41,840 bases of DNA from Candidatus Poseidoniaceae archaeon (GTDB lineage: Archaea; Thermoplasmatota; Poseidoniia; Poseidoniales; Poseidoniaceae). The notes under the pieces are model-generated. The model had not been told where the DNA came from, ran no database searches, and was given only the letters and a program-made list of their open reading frames with translations. Within the stretch, counting starts at the first letter, position 1; each line of letters begins with the position of its first letter. The position numbers and the translations under genes are program-made. Below are positions 31,532 through 39,816 of the stretch, in pieces. The stretch covers positions 1 through 41,840 of the forward strand of contig DUKM01000002.1 in assembly GCA_013329255.1 (NCBI GenBank). The letters run 5' to 3'.

Positions 31532-32848
31532 ATGATGTGGAGCCGTAAATCTGCTATGCTGGGAAGTTTGGCTGTTGCCATGTATTTGCTTGGGTTGACC
31601 TTGCGAAACTCCCAACTGGTTACCATTGCGGTTGTCATCTTCGTGTTCCTTACCTGGGCTGCCCTGTTTGGCGGCCACGCCGACGTCGCTTCAAGCGGTC
31701 GTCGTGCAGAGGAATGGACCGGCGAAGAGGGTGTAGCACTGGGCAGCGTGTCTGCTCAGCGAAAACTCTCGAGCGCCCGGATTTTCGAAGACGGGGACCT
31801 GAATATCGTACTGCGGATGCAAAATAATTCGTCATTAGCCAAGATCTTGGAAGTACGAGATCGTGTTCCAGAGGTTATGCGCATCAAAGACGGTGCAAAC
31901 TACATTCTCATGGAACTTGGTCCTCGCCGGGAAACGGAAATCACTTACACCGTTGAATGCCCTCTACGAGGCTTCTACAGCGTGGGTCCTGTGGCTGTCA
32001 GGATCCAAGACCCATTCGGTCTGTTCCACAAGGAAAAGGAATTGCATGTCTACAATGATTTCCTTGTGTTCCCGAAAATGGAAGATCTGAAAGATACATT
32101 CGTTAAATCGCGTGTCCCAAAGATTTTCACCGGTGCTGTGAACATTCGACAACCAGGTCCTGGTTCCGAATTCTACTCCCTTCGAGAGTACTTCGAAGGC
32201 GATTCCTTCCGAGCCATCAACTGGTCTGCTTATGCTCGGTCTGGCAAACTCATGGTGAACGAGCGCGAACGTGATGCTGTCTCCGACATCATCATCATCG
32301 TTGACTCACGCTCGGTCGCAGAGACCGGGCCTGTTTCACGAAACGCTCTGGTGTACTCCACTCGAGCAGCAGCCTCGTTGGCCAAGTACTTCCTCGGTCG
32401 CCGTGACAGCGTTGGCGTCATCGTCTATGGCGATGAAGTGGTCAGCGTTGACCGAGACACAGGAAAGAAGCAACTCTATGTCATCTTGACCAAACTTGCA
32501 GGCGCTGTTGCACGCGGTAACATTCCATTGCAGGTCGTCGTCAACCGTATTTTGCCTCACATCAACAAGGGAAGTCCGATTATCTTCCTTTCCAACTTGG
32601 AGGACGATCCAACCATTGTCAACGCACTTCGAGATTTCCGAGCCCGTGACTTCGACGTCACCGTGCTCACCCCATCTTCACTCGAATTCGAGTTCGATGC
32701 ACGCCGCCTCGACCGAACCGGGTATGAAGTCATGAAGACCGAACGAGACGTGCTCATCAGCGAATTGCGCGGCCTCGGTGTCAACATCATGGATTGGGAG
32801 CCTGACATGCTTCTGTCAACCGCTCTTGCTGGAGCACGAGGATTCTGA
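31532..32848 (+). CDS. DUF58 protein (vWA-like) of the MoxR island
   Basis: A 438-residue protein with two N-terminal transmembrane helices (about 8-24 and 30-46), a beta-rich region (about 60-190, with PLRGFYSVGPVAVRIQDPFG), and the DUF58 core: a PGPGSEFYSLREYFEGDSFR-type motif followed by INWSAYARSGKLMVNERE, then a vWA-like fold with IIIVDSRS in the position of the metal-site strand (the DxSxS motif is reduced to DSRS). DUF58 proteins are standard partners of MoxR ATPases. The start is ATG 31532 or 31535 after GAGGTG (31523-31528). The stop is 9 bases before the next gene, whose ribosome site overlaps it. Confidence 0.87.
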   Translation: MMWSRKSAMLGSLAVAMYLLGLTLRNSQLVTIAVVIFVFLTWAALFGGHADVASSGRRAEEWTGEEGVALGSVSAQRKLSSARIFEDGDLNIVLRMQNNSSLAKILEVRDRVPEVMRIKDGANYILMELGPRRETEITYTVECPLRGFYSVGPVAVRIQDPFGLFHKEKELHVYNDFLVFPKMEDLKDTFVKSRVPKIFTGAVNIRQPGPGSEFYSLREYFEGDSFRAINWSAYARSGKLMVNERERDAVSDIIIIVDSRSVAETGPVSRNALVYSTRAAASLAKYFLGRRDSVGVIVYGDEVVSVDRDTGKKQLYVILTKLAGAVARGNIPLQVVVNRILPHINKGSPIIFLSNLEDDPTIVNALRDFRARDFDVTVLTPSSLEFEFDARRLDRTGYEVMKTERDVLISELRGLGVNIMDWEPDMLLSTALAGARGF

Positions 32849-32857
32849 GGTGAGAAG

Positions 32858-33781
32858 ATGACTGTAAACAAGCCATCCAGCGATACCGCCCACTTGTACG
32901 ACGGAAAGACCGTTCGTTCTTCTGCCCCTTCACGAAAGAAGGCAGCTGGACAAATTGGGTCCGGAAGCGAAATCCCCAAGGACGCAATCCCGACCGTCGA
33001 AATACCTTCTTTCATCGAAAGTTTGCTCGGCGGACCATTGGTCCCGAAAACCAAGTTTTTGCCACCGGCAAAGTGGGTACAAACCCTTCAACTCTGTGTG
33101 TATGGGGTACTTGTGGCTCTTGCCATGCTCACCTACATGATTTCTCCACCAGAGGGCACCATCTGGTACATGCTTACTGGAAGCCTCAGCATCGCTACGA
33201 TTCTGCAGTTGGTCTTGATTGTCACCGCTACAGGAACCGGCTTTTGGGGCACCTTCCAACGCGACGGGCGGTTCACTTTGATCAGCAACATTCTGTTCAT
33301 TCTCGCCATTTTGCGATTCGCATCATCGAAGGTGACCCTGTCAAGTGATTTGTTTGGATTGCAAGACAAACCTTTCCTTCTCTCTGCACTTGTTGTTATT
33401 TACGCAGTGTTGCTCATCATGTACTTTGAACTCAGCAACGGTGTGCTCCGGTATTCAATGCTGGACACGAGCATCCGCACCAATGAAGTGTATGTGATGA
33501 ACCCTCTGAAAATTGTCGGTAAGTACCACCGCTCGTTGATCATCAACCCAATCATTGCGGTTGTTCTTGCGACAGTCGTGCTTTCTGCAAACACAATTCT
33601 TCCGTTCTTTGTCGGTATCTTCTCCAAGGATACTGCAACTCGGATGGAAGAATCGGTTGAACTGATTTCCGTCTATGGCGTTGCCCTTGGAACCTTCTTT
33701 GTCTTCTGTGTTGTTGGAGGACTGTTTGCCCTCAACCTTCCAATGCACCTGCAAAAATTCCGTGAGAAGCGTGCAGAGTGA
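32858..33781 (+). CDS. Polytopic membrane protein closing the MoxR island
   Basis: A 307-residue protein: a soluble, Ser/Lys-rich N-terminus (about 1-70), then about six hydrophobic segments (around 76-95, 103-125, 138-155, 168-187, 230-250 and 270-293), with a polar loop near 190-225 that includes NEVYVMNPLKIVGKYHRSL. I do not recognise the family. GAGGTGA (32847-32853) is 4 bases before the ATG. Its place at the end of the DUF4350-moxR-DUF58 row suggests it is the membrane client or platform of this system. It converges on the aspartate kinase gene, with stops 1 base apart. Confidence 0.75.
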   Translation: MTVNKPSSDTAHLYDGKTVRSSAPSRKKAAGQIGSGSEIPKDAIPTVEIPSFIESLLGGPLVPKTKFLPPAKWVQTLQLCVYGVLVALAMLTYMISPPEGTIWYMLTGSLSIATILQLVLIVTATGTGFWGTFQRDGRFTLISNILFILAILRFASSKVTLSSDLFGLQDKPFLLSALVVIYAVLLIMYFELSNGVLRYSMLDTSIRTNEVYVMNPLKIVGKYHRSLIINPIIAVVLATVVLSANTILPFFVGIFSKDTATRMEESVELISVYGVALGTFFVFCVVGGLFALNLPMHLQKFREKRAE

Positions 33782-33782
33782 T

Positions 33783-35114
33783 TCAGTCATTTGACTGCAA
33801 GGTGTGCTTTAATCCACACCGCTGACTCAATTGATGCAACAAATCAACCATATCGTCATTTTTAGTTAGCATTCGAACCGCATGCCCGGTATCGGACAGG
33901 ACTTCGATGCCCAACCGTGCAGATTCATCCGAGTGCCAGCCTTCCCGCTGTGCATCGAACTGGTTCCCTACGAGGGAAATGATAGCGCTGAAGGATTCAG
34001 TTTCGGTGGTTCCAAATTGTTTTTCGATCAACTCACGCGCCACCTCTACATCGTGTTGCGACACAATCCATCGCAGTTCACCAGGTTGTGCATCCAAATG
34101 CCAACAAGCGATTTCGGCTTGAGCCAAATCCACCAACACATCACCCAACTTCCCACTTTGCTGCCCGAGTGACTTGGTTTGGCAACGAATTGAGACCACA
34201 CGGGGCAAGCAGCCGATCGCCTTGATGACGTTCGCTTCATACAAATCTGGACCGATCACTGTAGCGGCCTGCGTTTGCATCGAACCGCGAAGATGTCTAA
34301 TCTCGAGTGGAATGCCCGTGTCGGCGAGGGGTTCCACTGTTGCTGGATGAAGAATGGGCGTGTCAAGGCGAGAAAGTTCCATTGCCTCACCATAGCCGAG
34401 GTAGGAAATTGGCTCAGTTTCGATGCCCCATCGGGGATTGAGGGGCAAAACTCCCTCGACGTCTTTCCAAAGAATCACTCGTGAAGCATCGACCAATCGA
34501 GCAATCGAAGTAGCGGTATGGTCGGAGCCACCTCGGCTTAGCAGCGCCAGTTCCCCATCGTTGCCTTCGCCAAACCAACCCGTGATCACCGGGGTGTCGT
34601 GAAGCGCTTTGCGGTCAAGCAGCCCCATCGATGCTGCCAAATCAACGGTGGGTGCTCTGTTGATGCCGTTAAGCCTCAGTCCTATGTCCTCGGAACCAAC
34701 CGGGTGGGCGACGATGCCGTGCTGTTTGAGGCGATGAGCCACAACCAAAGCAGAGAGGCGTTCACCTGCAGCAAGAAGTCGGTTGACCGCCACGCGGTCG
34801 GCAGGCTGCTTTGCCAGTTCGACGAGCGATTGTTCAATGCCGGTGAGTACTTTTGTGAACAAGGGACCGAGTTCGCTTTTGAGCAAACCTGGGGCAAAAC
34901 GCAAGTGTTGACTCGACAAATCATTGACCAGCCGGCTGGCGTACCGAGGCTCTTTGCTCGCTCGCATCAGCCGGTCCGTTGTGCCCCACAGAGCGGAAAC
35001 CACAACGATTGATTGCCCCTTCCAATCGCCAATCACTTCAGCGATTCGATCCAAATCCGTGGCGTCCCGAAGGCACGAACCACCAAATTTGTGAACCGTG
35101 AGGGTTTCATTCAT
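33783..35114 (-). CDS. lysC: Aspartate kinase
   Basis: Phosphorylates L-aspartate, the first step to aspartate semialdehyde, hence to Thr, Met and Lys, and here also to the ADTH synthase substrate. The 443 residues contain the kinase motif VHKFGGSCLRD (residues 7-17), VVSALWGTTDRL, an ITGWFG stretch and LLSRGGSDHTATSIA (substrate and ATP site), then two ACT domains (about 300-440), usually the site of amino acid feedback. It is monofunctional, with no homoserine dehydrogenase. ATG 35114 has GGAGG (35123-35127) about 8 bases upstream and overlaps the stop of aroC by 8 bases; the frame could start 8 codons earlier. Confidence 0.93.
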   Translation of the reverse strand: MNETLTVHKFGGSCLRDATDLDRIAEVIGDWKGQSIVVVSALWGTTDRLMRASKEPRYASRLVNDLSSQHLRFAPGLLKSELGPLFTKVLTGIEQSLVELAKQPADRVAVNRLLAAGERLSALVVAHRLKQHGIVAHPVGSEDIGLRLNGINRAPTVDLAASMGLLDRKALHDTPVITGWFGEGNDGELALLSRGGSDHTATSIARLVDASRVILWKDVEGVLPLNPRWGIETEPISYLGYGEAMELSRLDTPILHPATVEPLADTGIPLEIRHLRGSMQTQAATVIGPDLYEANVIKAIGCLPRVVSIRCQTKSLGQQSGKLGDVLVDLAQAEIACWHLDAQPGELRWIVSQHDVEVARELIEKQFGTTETESFSAIISLVGNQFDAQREGWHSDESARLGIEVLSDTGHAVRMLTKNDDMVDLLHQLSQRCGLKHTLQSND

Positions 35115-36189
35115 CGAGGTAACCTCCACGAAGGGCAAGGTCCGTCAGCACCAATGTGGCCATTGCTTCGACAACAGCAACCGCACGAGGGCCGAGCACG
35201 GGGTCATGCCTGCCTTTGACAGTAAGCGGTTCCATTGCCCCAGTTTTGAGGTTCAAGGTTATTTGTTCTGAAGCGATGCTTGAGGGTGGCTTGAAAGCTA
35301 CAGAGCAGCAGAGGGGCGCTCCAGTGGCCAATCCAGCGAGAGCGCCATCTGGACGTTCTCCTAGTGGTTCAGGATGCTCTGGCGAACCGCCCCAAGCATC
35401 GTTATGATCAACTCCATTCATTGAAACAACTGAGAAGCCGCGACCAAACGTCACACCTCGTGCAGCAGGAATGGCCATCATGGCTCGAGCCATAGCAGGT
35501 TCAATCCCATCAAACCACGGTTCACCTAAACCAAATGGAATCCCTTGAACCGTGAGATCAACCCTGCTTCCTATAGAATTGAGGTTCATTCGATGCTTTT
35601 CAACGGTATCCACCATGGCTTGAGCAGCCACTGGGTCCCTGCATCGCATTTCTTTGCAGGCTTCATCAGCCCACCGTGGAGGCTGTTCGAGCATAGGCCC
35701 TGACGTGACATCTCCTATGGCGCCAACCTGCGCTTCAATTTCAACGCCGAGCGAGGCAAGCAAGGGTGCGACAAACGCCGATGCCGCAACCAAAGGTGCA
35801 GTCAAGCGCGCCGAAGATGTACCGCCTCCACGAAGGTCAGCCTGCCCCTTAGTGCGCTTGTGCATCACCATGTCTTGATGGCCCGGCCGGGGGTGATTAG
35901 GGAGAAAACTGTAGTCTTTGGATTTGGCATCTTGATTTTCGATTGAGAGTTCAATCGCTTCGCCTGTCGTGCGCCCTTCTGCCACACCGCTCAACACTTC
36001 GACCTTGTCTTCTTCTGTGCGTTTGCTCGCATACCGACCGCCGGGGCGGCGTGAAATCATGGCGGTACGGATTCCTTCTTCATCAACAATAAGGCCTTTT
36101 GGAACCCCTTCCAACACGGCGCCGACTCTTGGCCCGTGGCTTGTCCCAAAAAGGGTCAAGCGAAGTTGTTCACCGAACTGCATCTGCAT
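35107..36189 (-). CDS. aroC: Chorismate synthase
   Basis: FMN-dependent enzyme converting 5-enolpyruvylshikimate 3-phosphate to chorismate. The 360 residues match the family, with LTLFGTSHGPRVGAVLEGVP at the start, SRRPGGRYASKRTEEDKVE, RPGHQDMVMHKRTKGQADLRGGGTSSAR-type region (first signature), GVTFGRGF, and the late GRHDPVLGPRAVAVVEAM segment containing the conserved catalytic Asp/His neighbourhood. The start may be ATG 36189 or the second Met at 36183; neither has a strong ribosome site. It is the fourth enzyme gene of the aromatic operon and is followed by an overlapping lysC. The gap from shikimate kinase is 61 bases. EPSP synthase, needed just before this step, is not in the window. Confidence 0.95.
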   Translation of the reverse strand: MQMQFGEQLRLTLFGTSHGPRVGAVLEGVPKGLIVDEEGIRTAMISRRPGGRYASKRTEEDKVEVLSGVAEGRTTGEAIELSIENQDAKSKDYSFLPNHPRPGHQDMVMHKRTKGQADLRGGGTSSARLTAPLVAASAFVAPLLASLGVEIEAQVGAIGDVTSGPMLEQPPRWADEACKEMRCRDPVAAQAMVDTVEKHRMNLNSIGSRVDLTVQGIPFGLGEPWFDGIEPAMARAMMAIPAARGVTFGRGFSVVSMNGVDHNDAWGGSPEHPEPLGERPDGALAGLATGAPLCCSVAFKPPSSIASEQITLNLKTGAMEPLTVKGRHDPVLGPRAVAVVEAMATLVLTDLALRGGYLDE

Positions 36190-36250
36190 GTAATTCGCTC
36201 TATGCCAGCCGCACTTCCTTCAAGAAGGTGCGTGCGAGACCATAGGAGGT

Positions 36251-37159
36251 TCACTCGTCTGAAACCTGACTCAAAAATGTTGTTTCAATGACGGTGATTC
36301 CATCCTTGCGAGAATCAAAGAATTTTTTCAATCGTTCACATGTGGGTTTGCTGACCTTTGGGGCCACGATCACCAAAGCAGAGCCAGAACCAGACAAACC
36401 TGCTGCGCGTGCCCCATTCATCAGAGCGTCATTTGTCAGTTTTCGACCGTCTAAATCGCCCAAAACCCCAATCATAGCGCGCCCGTTCCAAGTCAGAGCG
36501 ACCAATTCCCGCCCTTCTTGTAAGGCGCTCAAGGCTTGTTGGAAGGCAGCCGTATGAGGCACAAAATCGTCCATGACTGGTCTGTGTTCTCGGTCGCCTC
36601 GGCAGATGAGGAGAACATACCAATCTTCGGAACTGGGACCCGGGCTCTCGAGGAGCACGCCTTCTTGAATGGTTTCCGCCTGAGTGTCAATCAGTTTCCA
36701 ACCGGTTGTGGCGCAGGCCCAAGCATCGTCAATCGAACCTGTGAGGGAAACGCCCGATTCAATTTGCGCTTGGGCGGCGATGGCCACGGTCTCTGCATCC
36801 TCAATTTCAATTGAGGTGGCATCTGCGAGTGCACGGATTGCTGCAACAGCAATTGCTGCGCTGGATTTGAGGCCTTGACGAGGTGGTATTTTTGAGGCAA
36901 CGGCCCAGTGCAGCTCTTCCGCTGAGCGATCTTGAGGAAAGGGGTGGCCAGCGTTGGACCAAGCCGCAAGCACGCACTTTAGCAACCCATCTGGATCTTC
37001 TAATGTCCGCTTACTTGGAGCATCGAGAAGCCGCACTGCTACCGCCAAATCAAGCGCGACGCTCGCTCCATAGCCCAAGCCAGCTGCATGAAGGAGGCTA
37101 CAAGCACCATGTGCCTCGCCGTTTCCTAGTACCGCCACAGTTTCACCTCTCGAAGACAT
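36251..37159 (-). CDS. aroK: Shikimate kinase, archaeal GHMP type
   Basis: Phosphorylates shikimate at O3 using ATP. It belongs to the GHMP superfamily and is unrelated to bacterial AroK. The 302 residues show the GHMP pattern: an N-terminal substrate strand with LHAAGLGYGASVALDLAVAV, the ATP loop PPRQGLKSSAAIA (about 92-104), SLTGSIDDAWA (catalytic Asp region) and the C-terminal GARAAGLSGSGSALVIVA glycine motif. I prefer ATG 37159 (17-base overlap with the DHQ synthase gene) over GTG 37192 (50-base overlap); homology begins just after the ATG. Its position between DHQ synthase and chorismate synthase confirms the assignment. Confidence 0.9.
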   Translation of the reverse strand: MSSRGETVAVLGNGEAHGACSLLHAAGLGYGASVALDLAVAVRLLDAPSKRTLEDPDGLLKCVLAAWSNAGHPFPQDRSAEELHWAVASKIPPRQGLKSSAAIAVAAIRALADATSIEIEDAETVAIAAQAQIESGVSLTGSIDDAWACATTGWKLIDTQAETIQEGVLLESPGPSSEDWYVLLICRGDREHRPVMDDFVPHTAAFQQALSALQEGRELVALTWNGRAMIGVLGDLDGRKLTNDALMNGARAAGLSGSGSALVIVAPKVSKPTCERLKKFFDSRKDGITVIETTFLSQVSDE

Positions 37160-38153
37160 TGCTCGAGATAGCGACGCCAATGTGGCGTGCACCAGTGTCG
37201 TTCCAGCCTAGGATTTCATCGCCAATGGAGATTGAAGTCACTGACACTGGAATTCCGGATGAATCGACGGCTCGGACCGTCTCTGCTTGTTGTAAGAACA
37301 TATGCCCCTTTTTATGGTTGGCATTCATCCATTTTAGCAGCAAAAGGGGGCGTTGTTCAATTTTGAGCCTGCCAATAACAACATGGCGTGAACGGCCTTC
37401 ATGGTTGACCACTGTGACGTTGTCGCCGGAAGACAACTCTGCCAGGTATTTGGTTGAGCCGTCCGCCATCAGCGTGTAGGATTGCGGCGATCCAGCGTTG
37501 ACTCTGAACGGGCGGACAGGTACAAATTCCGACGGCACAGTTTCACCGTGAACCAGCATGAAACTTGAGGCGTTAGAACCGATGAGCATGCCTTCCCCAG
37601 GGCGAAGCAGTGAAGTGAAATCAATGCAATACCGTTCCCCAAGCCCTCCATCTTCAACTGAGGTGATGGTCAGGACAGTTGGAAGGATTTCAGATGTGAC
37701 TTCGTGGGCTGTCTTGGTCCGTGAATCAGGTCGTTCTAAGCGCTGGGCCAATGCAATTTGCGAGGCTTCAATCAAGCCGTTCGTTTCGCCAACCACAATC
37801 GCATCCACACCTCGCTCAAGAGCAAAAGCGGCGCCTTGGATTTGGGATGCCTCGGTGAGCATTGCTGCGATTTTAGTCGGCGTTCCTTCTGCCGCCGCAA
37901 TGAAATTCTCAAGTGGAATCATCGACCAATCCTCAAACGAAACTAACAGCCATTCAACGCTACCAATCAGCGCTCTTGCATCGTCTTGATGCGTACCATC
38001 TCGGATGTGGACATATGCCCCAATCACAGTCCCATTAAGCAGGATTTTCTTTCCTTCGATGGACATTCCTTCTCCACCGATGCTTCGAGTAAAACCACTG
38101 GGCAACGTTTTCTCGCCGGCGAGGACATCGCGTCGGTCGATCCACAATTCCAT
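37143..38153 (-). CDS. aroB': 3-dehydroquinate synthase, archaeal type II
   Basis: NAD+-dependent enzyme that oxidatively deaminates and cyclises ADTH (2-amino-3,7-dideoxy-D-threo-hept-6-ulosonate) to 3-dehydroquinate, replacing bacterial AroB. The 336 residues match the archaeal family (MJ1249 type): start ELWIDRRD, ERGVDAIVVGETNGLIEA, RYCIDFTSLLRPGEGMLIGSNASS, the RPFRVNAGSPQSYTLMADG stretch, KYLAELSSGD and VIGRLKIEQRPLLL. ATG 38153 follows a GAGGG site by about 7 bases, and the aldolase stop lies 11 bases upstream, so the two first steps of the route are coupled. Archaeal type rather than bacterial type is certain from the sequence pattern. Confidence 0.93.
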   Translation of the reverse strand: MELWIDRRDVLAGEKTLPSGFTRSIGGEGMSIEGKKILLNGTVIGAYVHIRDGTHQDDARALIGSVEWLLVSFEDWSMIPLENFIAAAEGTPTKIAAMLTEASQIQGAAFALERGVDAIVVGETNGLIEASQIALAQRLERPDSRTKTAHEVTSEILPTVLTITSVEDGGLGERYCIDFTSLLRPGEGMLIGSNASSFMLVHGETVPSEFVPVRPFRVNAGSPQSYTLMADGSTKYLAELSSGDNVTVVNHEGRSRHVVIGRLKIEQRPLLLLKWMNANHKKGHMFLQQAETVRAVDSSGIPVSVTSISIGDEILGWNDTGARHIGVAISSNVFER

Positions 38154-38164
38154 GACATTCCCTC

Positions 38165-38962
38165 TCACAGTTGACACGCGCTCATGGCATCTTCAACAGA
38201 GGCATTTTGATGCACCAGCATCACGAGTGCACGAGCGATGCCTTCGACGTTTTCATGGGCAAACACCTGCCGGCCCATGCACACGCCAGAGGCGCCTGCG
38301 TCGAGGGCAGATCGAACCATCGTGAGGATACCATGGCTGTCACCGGTGGATGGACCACCTGCAACCAACACCGGAATTGGTGCAGCAGAGGTGATGATCT
38401 TGAACGCTTCTGCATCCCCATTCCACACGGTTTTGGCAGCGTCACATCCGAGTTCAAAGGCCAGCCTCACCGCATGGGCATTGCCTCCAGTTGCGTCCCC
38501 TTCGATTGGGTCAAGGTACTCGCCTCGGGCGTACACCATGCCAAACATTGGCAGGTTGTGATGAAGGGCTTCTCTGCTGATTTGGCCCATTCGTTCAATC
38601 ATCTGAGCTTCATTTGGGCTTCCCATGTTGACTTGGCATGAAACGCCAAGTCCACCGCGTGGCAGAACCTCATCAGCATGACCAACCAGGACCTTGTTTG
38701 CCCCATCGGGGCCAGCATGCCTTGTCGATACTGAAAAATGAATCACCATCGAAGTCGCTGTACCTTCGCACAAGTGGTGATAATGTGAAACAAGACCTTT
38801 CTGAGCGATAATTCCATCCACACCGGCTGCGATCAGGGATCGAATTACTCCTTCAGTATCCGTCAATCCTGGAATTGGGAAATCCGAAGCACCGTGGTCG
38901 ATTGGAATCCAAACGCCCCGGCCTTGTGGCAGCAACTTAGCCATCCGTGCTGCTTTGTCCAT
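38165..38962 (-). CDS. aroA': ADTH synthase (DhnA-type class I aldolase family)
   Basis: 2-amino-3,7-dideoxy-D-threo-hept-6-ulosonate synthase condenses a deoxyketohexose phosphate with L-aspartate semialdehyde, the first step of the archaeal aromatic route. The 265 residues contain PIDHGASDFP (D22), the YARGE box (Y144) and GCDAAKTVWNGD with the Schiff-base K177, then VLVAGGPSTGD and GVCMGRQVF for phosphate binding. The same fold includes archaeal fructose-bisphosphate aldolase, but the neighbouring DHQ synthase II and aspartate kinase favour ADTH synthase. It starts with ATG after a GGGTGG-like site, 48 bases after the HTH regulator. Confidence 0.9.
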   Translation of the reverse strand: MDKAARMAKLLPQGRGVWIPIDHGASDFPIPGLTDTEGVIRSLIAAGVDGIIAQKGLVSHYHHLCEGTATSMVIHFSVSTRHAGPDGANKVLVGHADEVLPRGGLGVSCQVNMGSPNEAQMIERMGQISREALHHNLPMFGMVYARGEYLDPIEGDATGGNAHAVRLAFELGCDAAKTVWNGDAEAFKIITSAAPIPVLVAGGPSTGDSHGILTMVRSALDAGASGVCMGRQVFAHENVEGIARALVMLVHQNASVEDAMSACQL

Positions 38963-39010
38963 GTCGAGTCCACCCGGTCTCCATTCTCAAGGTTTTGCAC
39001 CTCGAAGGAA

Positions 39011-39646
39011 TCATTCAATTTGCTCGGAACTCCAATGCATCATCGCAATTTCTGCTCTGCTGAGGTGTTCTTGAAGGGTCGATCGAGGGGTGTCGATGAG
39101 TTCTGCGAGTTCTCGCAAATTGATTTTCTTTGGGTGCTCATAATACCCCGAGGATACAGCGATTTTCATGCACTCAATTTGGCGCTCTGTCAGTAAGGTT
39201 TCGATGATGCTGGTGTTGCTTTCCATTTCCACAACTTTCACTGAATCGGGAGGGAGTTGGGTGCGTGCAATTTTCAAAAAGTCGGAGATCCCGCTCGGAA
39301 CACCTCTCACCTTGATCGAAATCCCCTCGCCGCCGTAGGTGTAGGGTGGTAGAATATGGATGTTTGAAAATTTAATTGCAGCGATAGAGAGTGGATGGGA
39401 ATTCCATACGACAAGATAACCCCCGTCACCAACACCCAACGTAGCCTCGACTGTTAGAAACGGAACCTCATTGAGATCCTCAGGCCCCATGCCTTCACAA
39501 AAAGTGGGATGAATGAGTTGCCGGATGCCGTCTTCTCCTATATCCAAATGCCCTACAACCTCCAAAACATGCGCAATTTTGGCAATTGGCGCATATTCTG
39601 ATGTGGCCACCGTTTCGGCAGTCCAAGTGAGGTGGATTTCTCGCAT
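39011..39646 (-). CDS. Bat-type HTH_10 transcriptional regulator
   Basis: A 211-residue DNA-binding protein. The C-terminal 55 residues (about 150-201) are a clear HTH_10 domain: LLTERQIECMKIAVSSGYYE, followed by KKINLRELAELIDTPRSTLQEHLSRAE, as in haloarchaeal Bat-family regulators. The N-terminal 145 residues are a mixed alpha/beta region of a type common in this family and may sense a ligand; I see no PAS or GAF signature. The gene is first in a minus-strand row with the aromatic pathway genes, so it may regulate or autoregulate that operon. A TATA-like box sits 25 bases before its ATG and there is no ribosome site, suggesting a leaderless message. Confidence 0.87.
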   Translation of the reverse strand: MREIHLTWTAETVATSEYAPIAKIAHVLEVVGHLDIGEDGIRQLIHPTFCEGMGPEDLNEVPFLTVEATLGVGDGGYLVVWNSHPLSIAAIKFSNIHILPPYTYGGEGISIKVRGVPSGISDFLKIARTQLPPDSVKVVEMESNTSIIETLLTERQIECMKIAVSSGYYEHPKKINLRELAELIDTPRSTLQEHLSRAEIAMMHWSSEQIE

Positions 39647-39667
39647 GTTGAGACATTATGAACTGTG

Positions 39668-39675
39668 GATATAAA
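39668..39675 (-). promoter_or_regulatory. TATA box of the HTH_10 / aromatic operon
   Basis: On the minus strand TTTATATC is centred 25-26 bases before the A of ATG 39646. This is the best TATA match in the window and the spacing predicts that transcription begins at or within a base or two of the start codon. Confidence 0.5.
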
Positions 39676-39685
39676 TTGTGCACCT

Positions 39686-39695
39686 CTATAAAAAT
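39686..39695 (+). promoter_or_regulatory. Candidate TATA box for the ABC transporter genes
   Basis: CTATAAAAAT on the plus strand would place transcription near 39717, giving a leader of about 100 bases before ATG 39817. A second AT-rich stretch, CATTTAATTG (39756-39765), would give a leader of about 30 bases and may be the real one. The divergent 170-base region thus seems to hold back-to-back promoters. Confidence 0.3.
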
Positions 39696-39816
39696 GGCAC
39701 ATTGCAAGAGGATTACGCTTTATCAATTGGCTGTGTTTGTGGTGCTTCCCCCCAACATTTAATTGAGGGCAATAGGTCGGTTGAGTCAACAACATTTCAA
39801 CCATCGAGGTGACCGA

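Noticed and set aside
38165-38962. Fructose-1,6-bisphosphate aldolase as identity of the DhnA-type enzyme
   Set aside because: The fold is shared, but the adjoining DHQ synthase II, shikimate kinase and aspartate kinase genes make ADTH synthase more likely; FBA activity cannot be excluded from sequence alone.
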